Below are positions 59,844-64,000 of a stretch of DNA of 64,000 nt, piece after piece. The DNA comes from Leptolyngbya sp. FACHB-261 (lineage in GTDB: Bacteria; Cyanobacteriota; Cyanobacteriia; FACHB-261): positions 969,885-1,033,884 of the forward strand of contig NZ_JACJPL010000031.1 of the NCBI RefSeq assembly GCF_014696065.1. Reading direction: 5' to 3'. Position numbers and translations under genes: made by a program. The notes under the pieces were generated by a model that was given only the letters and a program-made list of their open reading frames with translations, did not search any database and was not told where the DNA came from. Positions within the stretch are counted from its first letter, which is position 1, and each line of letters begins with the position of its first letter.

Positions 59844-60881
59844 CTAGTTGGGCGTTGGACTGTGAATAGGATCGAGAAGCAAGCTGGTCAGATCAAAATT
59901 GAGACTGACTTCCGTTTCTTGAGCTACAAATTCCCGCACGATCTCAAAAGCGGTTTGACAGTGCTCCAGCTTGCACGGGGCTTTCTCATCGCGGTGGATA
60001 ATCTGATTGCGCAGATCTCTAACCTTCTCAATTTTTCTAAAGGTTTCTAGATCTAGCAGATCAAATAGCTCCAAAATGTTTGAGACTACGCTAGCCGAAT
60101 AGACCCGACCGTCCCGCAGGTGCTTCATCCGCTCAGATTTAATCCGTTTGCTACCGTCCTCAAACACTGTGTTCTTGGACTCAATTAGGCTACTCCAAAA
60201 ACCTGACAAATAGGATTCAATCAACATCCAAAGCGACAGGAGACAATTGGCATAATTGCCAAACTTACACTCGCACAGACCTTTGGTAATTTCTGAGAGG
60301 GTTTTGATACTGCGATATTCCTTGCACACTACCGCAAGGTTGGTATTCAAAGCACTAAAAATGGACTCTGGCAACTCTAATCTAGGTGTCTCCAGGTTAT
60401 CGGCATAGCGGTAGTCTGGTGAGAGTTGCACGGTCTGGAATCGATGGGCAAAGCTCAAGCGAGGCGCAAAGCAACCTAGAAATTTGTCTGCCTCAAACTT
60501 GACTAGAAAAACATCTTTATCAGTAACCTCTGAGACCTCAAGATACTGAATATCCGGCAACTGTAAAACAGCCGTTTGAAACAGAAGATAAATGCAGTTT
60601 AGGTAGTCAAGGTAAGTCAGTTGGCGGTCATAAGCATCACGATTTTTATCGGGTGCTCGGAATCCCTGTTTTAGCTTGAACAGGAACATGCCATCCTTGC
60701 AGACCTTCAGAACATAGTCATCAGTTTCATAGGTCAGCGCCTCCTGAATCATCAGTTCGGTCAGACCTATATTTGATTCGTTTGAGCCGTCCTGAGCCTC
60801 AGCCAGACGCTTCTGGACGCTTTGTGCGTCCCCCACCCAGAATGACCTGGCTGTATAGAAGCCAAAGAATTTTTCCTCCAT
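59844..60881 (-). CDS. Isolated HEPN-like (Apea-like) protein
   Basis: A 345-residue soluble protein. The N-terminal two thirds have no recognised domain (KRLAEAQDGSNESNIG, then FKLKQGFRAPDKNRDAYDRQ). The C-terminal part has the helical layout of Apea-like HEPN domains, with the Rx4H motif in RDLRNQIIHRD near residue 297. HEPN RNases occur in toxin-antitoxin and phage-defence systems, but many Apea-type members are uncharacterised. No antitoxin or MNT partner is adjacent. ATG 60881, GTAGGG upstream. Alone on its strand between unrelated genes, possibly acquired. Confidence 0.7.
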   Translation of the reverse strand: MEEKFFGFYTARSFWVGDAQSVQKRLAEAQDGSNESNIGLTELMIQEALTYETDDYVLKVCKDGMFLFKLKQGFRAPDKNRDAYDRQLTYLDYLNCIYLLFQTAVLQLPDIQYLEVSEVTDKDVFLVKFEADKFLGCFAPRLSFAHRFQTVQLSPDYRYADNLETPRLELPESIFSALNTNLAVVCKEYRSIKTLSEITKGLCECKFGNYANCLLSLWMLIESYLSGFWSSLIESKNTVFEDGSKRIKSERMKHLRDGRVYSASVVSNILELFDLLDLETFRKIEKVRDLRNQIIHRDEKAPCKLEHCQTAFEIVREFVAQETEVSLNFDLTSLLLDPIHSPTPN

Positions 60882-61013
60882 CCCTACGCCTCGCTCAATT
60901 GAACATGAAGGAAAACGCTACACGCTCTAGCAGGGCGAGTCAAGGCCAGCAGGCGTTTTGCGCGTTCTCGCAGGCAGTTTAGTCTTAGCCTGCTAGCGCA
61001 AACCGAGATCAAC

Positions 61014-61589
61014 TCACGCCTCAGGCAGCCCGCTCAGAAAACCCACACCATTTACCAACCAGCCTAAAGCCACTAGCCCCCCTACTAGGGTTAGCGGAAT
61101 TAAGAGGGCTAATTGTTGACGCGGTAATTCAAAGGCAACAGCGGCAGCCCAAACCTGCCAAACAACAAACCAAAGGAGCACCGCTAAAACGAGAAAGCCA
61201 CTCAGGGGTGGCCCTAGAGCCAGAGCTGGGGCAATCAGCAACCAGGGTACACTTGCAAATCCAGTCAAACTCAGCACAATTGGCAGGGCCACGGCTCGCC
61301 CAAACACATAAGCCAGTGCATTGAGCAAACTAGTCAGTAGCACCCAGCCAGCCAACCCTTGAAGAGCTGCACCAATCATGACCAAGGGGGCAAAGCTGCC
61401 CTCAGTCGTGCGCAACACTTCTAGAAGTTTTACTAGCACGACAACTGCCGCCGCTTGGCCGACCGGAGGGAATTGGCGGAGACTTTGAAACGTCGCCTTT
61501 GGCTTGAACCACACCCCGTAGAGATTATCCAAAAAGGAGCTAGGCCGGGGCTGGATAGGCGCGCTGGACAATTCTGCAGGGGATTGCAT
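61014..61589 (-). CDS. Yip1-family membrane protein
   Basis: A 191-residue protein with an N-terminal soluble part (SFLDNLYGVWFKPKATFQSL, the Yip1 start) and about five membrane spans, for example GQAAAVVVLVKLLEVL, LAGWVLLTSLLNALAYV, FASVPWLLIAPALALG and LALLIPLTLVGGLVALG. Bacterial Yip1-domain proteins have no known function. ATG 61589. The gene on the other side is divergent. Confidence 0.8.
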   Translation of the reverse strand: MQSPAELSSAPIQPRPSSFLDNLYGVWFKPKATFQSLRQFPPVGQAAAVVVLVKLLEVLRTTEGSFAPLVMIGAALQGLAGWVLLTSLLNALAYVFGRAVALPIVLSLTGFASVPWLLIAPALALGPPLSGFLVLAVLLWFVVWQVWAAAVAFELPRQQLALLIPLTLVGGLVALGWLVNGVGFLSGLPEA

Positions 61590-61768
61590 GGTCAGTCGCC
61601 TCCGAAGCTTGGGGTGCGTCTATTATCTCATTCCGCTTCCTGCTGTTCAGGTAGCGCTAAAGGTTGGACTAGAGGATTTTGAACTAGGGGATTGAGCCAG
61701 AGGTTTTCACGAAGCGGTTGGCTGGTTGATCAGCACGAGTCTGTTATCGCTAAGTTAATAGTGGCGTA

Positions 61769-62620
61769 TTGATAGTGCTGGCAGTGCCTCAAGCTTACCG
61801 TCCACGATTCCAGTTGACTGCTGCCTCGCTACTGCTGAGCCTGACTCTACCCTTTTTGCCACCCTGGTCGCCGCTGGTACGAGCTAGCCAGATCTGGGAA
61901 GTGGTTGGTCAACCAGTACTGGAGTTGGCGGCTCCGCCCAATGGAGGCATCGCCAAACTAGAGCAGTGGAATACCCGTATAGAAGAAATTGCGGCTGAAC
62001 TGAGCCCTAACCAAGCATTGACCGTAACGGTTGTGCCTATTCTCGGTCCTGCATCTTCTACCCCCAGGCCAACTCCATTCCCTGCGACCAGTCTGCCATC
62101 GTCCTCCCCTGCCGTACCTTTGCCACTGCCTCGACCAGAAGTGATTCGCGCCACGATTCAAATCAATGGCCGGACCCTCTTAGAGATCACACCCGAGGAG
62201 GCCCTCAGTCAGGGAGCGGGCTCTGTTGCCGAGCTAGCCAACCGCTGGGCAGATAGCCTGCGCCGCAATCTAAACCGACCAGAAGTGCGCCGCCGCTTAG
62301 CCGCAGTCGCTGGGATGCCTCACCAGATTAGCTACGACCGACAAGCCTACCAGCGAGGAATTGAGGCTAGCTCAGACCGAGGGCTATTTCTGAGTAATGG
62401 GGCACGCACATCAGGGCAGGTCGTGTTTTGGGAAATTCCCTCAAATCAGGCTTATCAGTACACCGGAATTCTGGCGAGCACAGTACGCAGCCTGCATGGT
62501 CAAAGTGCAAGCCCTGAGGCAACATCCACCACGACCCCGGCTGCACCCGCTACGATCTATTTACTGAACCGGCATCGGCAGTTTATTCCCTACGCTCGCG
62601 CTGCTTCTCCTTCGCCATGA
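61769..62620 (+). CDS. Exported hypothetical protein preceding the M48 peptidase
   Basis: About 283 residues. A hydrophobic N-terminus (LTAASLLLSLTLPFLPPW) suggests export, then a conserved-looking region (LEQWNTRIEEIAAELSPN, RWADSLRRNLNRPEVRRRLA) separated by a Pro/Ser linker (about residues 92-122). The family is not recognised. It is followed by the M48 gene with an ATGA overlap, so the two are co-translated. The start is a weak TTG at 61769; GTG 61775 or 61784 are alternatives. Confidence 0.7.
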   Translation: MIVLAVPQAYRPRFQLTAASLLLSLTLPFLPPWSPLVRASQIWEVVGQPVLELAAPPNGGIAKLEQWNTRIEEIAAELSPNQALTVTVVPILGPASSTPRPTPFPATSLPSSSPAVPLPLPRPEVIRATIQINGRTLLEITPEEALSQGAGSVAELANRWADSLRRNLNRPEVRRRLAAVAGMPHQISYDRQAYQRGIEASSDRGLFLSNGARTSGQVVFWEIPSNQAYQYTGILASTVRSLHGQSASPEATSTTTPAAPATIYLLNRHRQFIPYARAASPSP

Positions 62621-63567
62621 GCAATCCCCTCCATTCTTCTCTCACAGGCCCCAGCGCCTTCACCTCTTCTCAGCCCACGCCATCAAAATCGCTGCTGACT
62701 GGTTTACGTGCCGATCACTTCCGGCATCCTCTAGACTTGCAGGCAACAGAACTGTTACGTCAGTTTCCGGGGCTAGATCTGCTGGTCCGCAACTTGCTGG
62801 GCCCCTTAGGCGAAAAGTTTTTCTATTTGGACAACATCGCCTCCAGCGTTTTAGTCGGTGAGAATCAGCTTCCTCACCTCTACCGCCTGCTCCAGGAAGC
62901 CTGCGCCATCCTAGACTTGGAGCCGCCCCAACTTTACGTCCGCCAAAACCCAACGCCCAACGCCTATACCTTTGCCATGCGGGGGCGTCAGCCATTCATT
63001 GTGCTCCACACGTCTTTAATCGATTTGCTAACTGAGCAAGAGATTCAAGCCGTGATTGCGCATGAGCTAGGCCACTTAAAGTGCGAGCACAGCGTCTACC
63101 TCACCCCAGCCAATCTGCTAATTCTGGCAGCAGGCCAACTGCCCGGTTTAGGTGCGGCTGTCGCGCAAACTTTGCAAGCCCAACTTCTAGCCTGGGTCCG
63201 CTGCGCTGAGTTTACTTGTGACCGAGCTGCGCTGTTGGTCACTCAAGATCCAGCTCCCATGGTTTCAGTGCTGATGAAGCTGGCGGGTGGTTCTCCCTCC
63301 CTATCTGCGCAGCTCAATTACAAGGCATTTCTGGATCAAGCCCGGGCCTATGACGAGATCGACATGGACGAGTTGGGTCAGATGCTTAAGGAATTGCGTA
63401 CTAGTCAGCTGACTCACCCAGTCCCAGTTCTGCGTGCTCGCGAAATTGATCGCTGGGCACAGGGTGATCAGTATCGAACTTTGCTCAAGAACCGCTACAA
63501 TAAGGAGCGGTCTGGAAAAAGTCCGGAAGGATCTGGCTCCAGCACGGGCGGATGGCGAAACTGGTAG
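62617..63567 (+). CDS. M48-family zinc metallopeptidase
   Basis: A 316-residue peptidase (HtpX/Ste24-like). The zinc motif HELGH stands at residues 149-153 in VIAHELGHLKCEHS, the third ligand lies in AEFTCDRAALL, and NAYTFAMRG and LIDLLTEQEIQ flank it. One hydrophobic segment (ANLLILAAGQLPGLGAAVA) follows the motif. Its last seven codons and stop lie inside the 5' half of tRNA-Leu (22-base overlap), so the C-terminus GGWRNW is tRNA sequence. ATG 62617 overlaps the preceding stop. Confidence 0.88.
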   Translation: MSNPLHSSLTGPSAFTSSQPTPSKSLLTGLRADHFRHPLDLQATELLRQFPGLDLLVRNLLGPLGEKFFYLDNIASSVLVGENQLPHLYRLLQEACAILDLEPPQLYVRQNPTPNAYTFAMRGRQPFIVLHTSLIDLLTEQEIQAVIAHELGHLKCEHSVYLTPANLLILAAGQLPGLGAAVAQTLQAQLLAWVRCAEFTCDRAALLVTQDPAPMVSVLMKLAGGSPSLSAQLNYKAFLDQARAYDEIDMDELGQMLKELRTSQLTHPVPVLRAREIDRWAQGDQYRTLLKNRYNKERSGKSPEGSGSSTGGWRNW

Positions 63568-63629
63568 ACGCACCACACTCAAAATGTGGCGACCTTACGG
63601 TCATGAGAGTTCAAATCTCTCTCTGCCCA
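63546..63629 (+). tRNA. tRNA-Leu (CAA)
   Basis: An 84-base class II tRNA. Acceptor GGGCGGA pairs with TCTGCCC (one G-T), the D arm is GGCGAAACTGGTAGACGC, the anticodon stem CCACACT/AATGTGG carries CAA in CTCAAAA, a short variable arm (GACCTTACGGTC) and the T arm GAGAGTTCAAATCTCTC follow. Discriminator A; CCA is not encoded. The M48 gene overlaps its first 22 bases, and a hairpin lies 33 bases downstream. Confidence 0.95.
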
Positions 63630-63661
63630 TCTCTTGACTGACCCCGATTGCGGACTTTGGT

Positions 63662-63706
63662 CCAACAGGAAAGCCTGGAGCTGTTTGCTCCAGGCTTTCC
63701 TGTTGG
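63662..63706. terminator. Perfect 20-bp hairpin between tRNA-Leu and psbA
   Basis: Arms 63662-63681 and 63687-63706 are exact reverse complements (20 of 20) around the loop TGTTT. The stem contains AGCCTGGAGC. No T-run follows, so it is a probable terminator or processing signal separating the tRNA from psbA rather than a textbook one. Confidence 0.75.
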
Positions 63707-63767
63707 TGCCAGCTGCCTACGATCCCAGCACCTTTACCCGGCTAGGTAAAAAAATTAAGCGAGGGGC

Positions 63768-63796
63768 TTTACATTCTGAAACAAAAGCCTTACAGT
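63768..63796 (+). promoter_or_regulatory. psbA: Probable psbA promoter
   Basis: A -35-like TTTACA (63768-63773) and a -10-like TACAGT (63791-63796) are separated by 17 bases and lie 64 bases before the psbA ATG. This is the usual spacing for a sigma-70 promoter of psbA. A TTTACC/TAAAAA context upstream (about 63732-63752) recalls light-responsive RpaB elements, but I cannot show one. Confidence 0.55.
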
Positions 63797-63860
63797 TTAT
63801 TTCATACCTTCCAGGTACGGTTTACCAGACCTGATTACTACCAAACAAGGAATCATTCAA

Positions 63861-64000
63861 ATGACTGCAACCCTCGAGCGCCGCGGCAGCGTGAGCGTGT
63901 GGGACCAGTTCTGCGAGTGGGTCACCTCCACCAACAACCGCCTCTACATTGGCTGGTTCGGCGTGCTGATGATCCCCACCCTGCTAGCTGCTACCACCTG
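63861..64000 (+). CDS. psbA: Photosystem II D1 protein, N-terminus (truncated by window edge)
   Basis: ATG 63861 opens [20 protein letters not shown], then [20 protein letters not shown] and LLAATT, the start of D1, the core reaction-centre subunit that binds P680, the Mn cluster and QB. Only 46 of about 360 residues are in the window. AAGGAATC stands about 10 bases upstream as ribosome-binding site. The [15 protein letters not shown] first helix is normal; whether this is the standard, high-light or rare D1 form cannot be judged from this part. Confidence 0.96.
   Translation, partial: MTATLERRGSVSVWDQFCEWVTSTNNRLYIGWFGVLMIPTLLAATT

Noticed and set aside
59817..60050. 77-codon + frame over the end of the HEPN-like gene
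   Set aside because: Antisense shadow of the HEPN C-terminus, starting with GTG in no good context.
1..64000. CRISPR arrays, insertion sequences, integrases and phage genes
   Set aside because: None seen. The only repeats are the 14-bp and 15-bp tandems, the 194-bp duplication and hairpins; no transposase, integrase or cas-like protein is encoded.

Overview
The window is chromosomal DNA of a cyanobacterium. The evidence is the start of psbA (photosystem II D1) at the right edge, a Ycf37-type photosystem I assembly protein, a CRR7-type NDH factor, a plastoquinone-pathway UbiA prenyltransferase, a CPP1-like protein, a SigG-type ECF sigma factor and a cyanoexosortase. I cannot name the species. 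No phage, insertion sequence or CRISPR array was seen.

Layout. 1-4.6 kb: two paralogous small proteins on either side of a Na/phosphate cotransporter-like gene, then a pentapeptide-repeat protein with a Toll/nucleosidase-like C-terminus. 4.7-12.4 kb: an ArsS-type radical SAM enzyme, a large ClC-CBS-USP chloride transporter, exopolyphosphatase, a soluble histidine kinase and UbiA. An exact 194-bp tandem duplication sits where clc and ppx converge. 12.4-18.4 kb: sigG, anti-sigma and a small secreted protein; a solute-binding protein behind rplT/rpmI; a MalK/UgpC-type ATPase; a lumenal or periplasmic TPR protein; a HAD phosphatase. 18.4-27.3 kb: CPP1-like protein, an OmpR-type regulator, an M23 peptidase, birA, pgeF, DUF4383 and MBL-fold genes, a truncated DUF167 pseudogene and a GT2.

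28-57.8 kb is dominated by exopolysaccharide genes, almost all on the + strand. First comes an HpsJ-like protein, a GT2, a Gfo/Idh oxidoreductase, a DegT aminotransferase, cyanoexosortase (probably type B) with its partner, a GT25-like transferase, a Wza-type export protein and a Wzc-type tyrosine kinase. A housekeeping interlude (DUF2288, PlsC, phytase-like, DUF3143, J-domain, aspartoacylase-like, tRNA-Asn) follows. The second block has another Wzc-type kinase, a hexapeptide acyltransferase, a Wzy-like polymerase, a Wzx flippase, a WecG/TagA transferase, five other glycosyltransferases, a secreted GH5 glycosidase and a GT14-like transferase. Together this is nearly a full Wzx/Wzy-dependent pathway: sugar modification, assembly, flipping, polymerisation, co-polymerase control and export. 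No recognisable priming phosphoglycosyltransferase, Wzb phosphatase or PEP-CTERM substrate was seen in the window.

57.8-64 kb: crr7, ycf37, a small conserved-looking protein, a SemiSWEET, an isolated HEPN-like protein, a Yip1-like membrane protein, an M48 peptidase whose 3' end overlaps tRNA-Leu(CAA), a strong hairpin, and the psbA promoter and start.

Small items found outside the long ORFs include a candidate 30-residue membrane peptide resembling PsaM (27930-28022), a DUF167 remnant, perfect hairpins of 30 and 20 bp, and several short tandem repeats, one of which includes a start codon.
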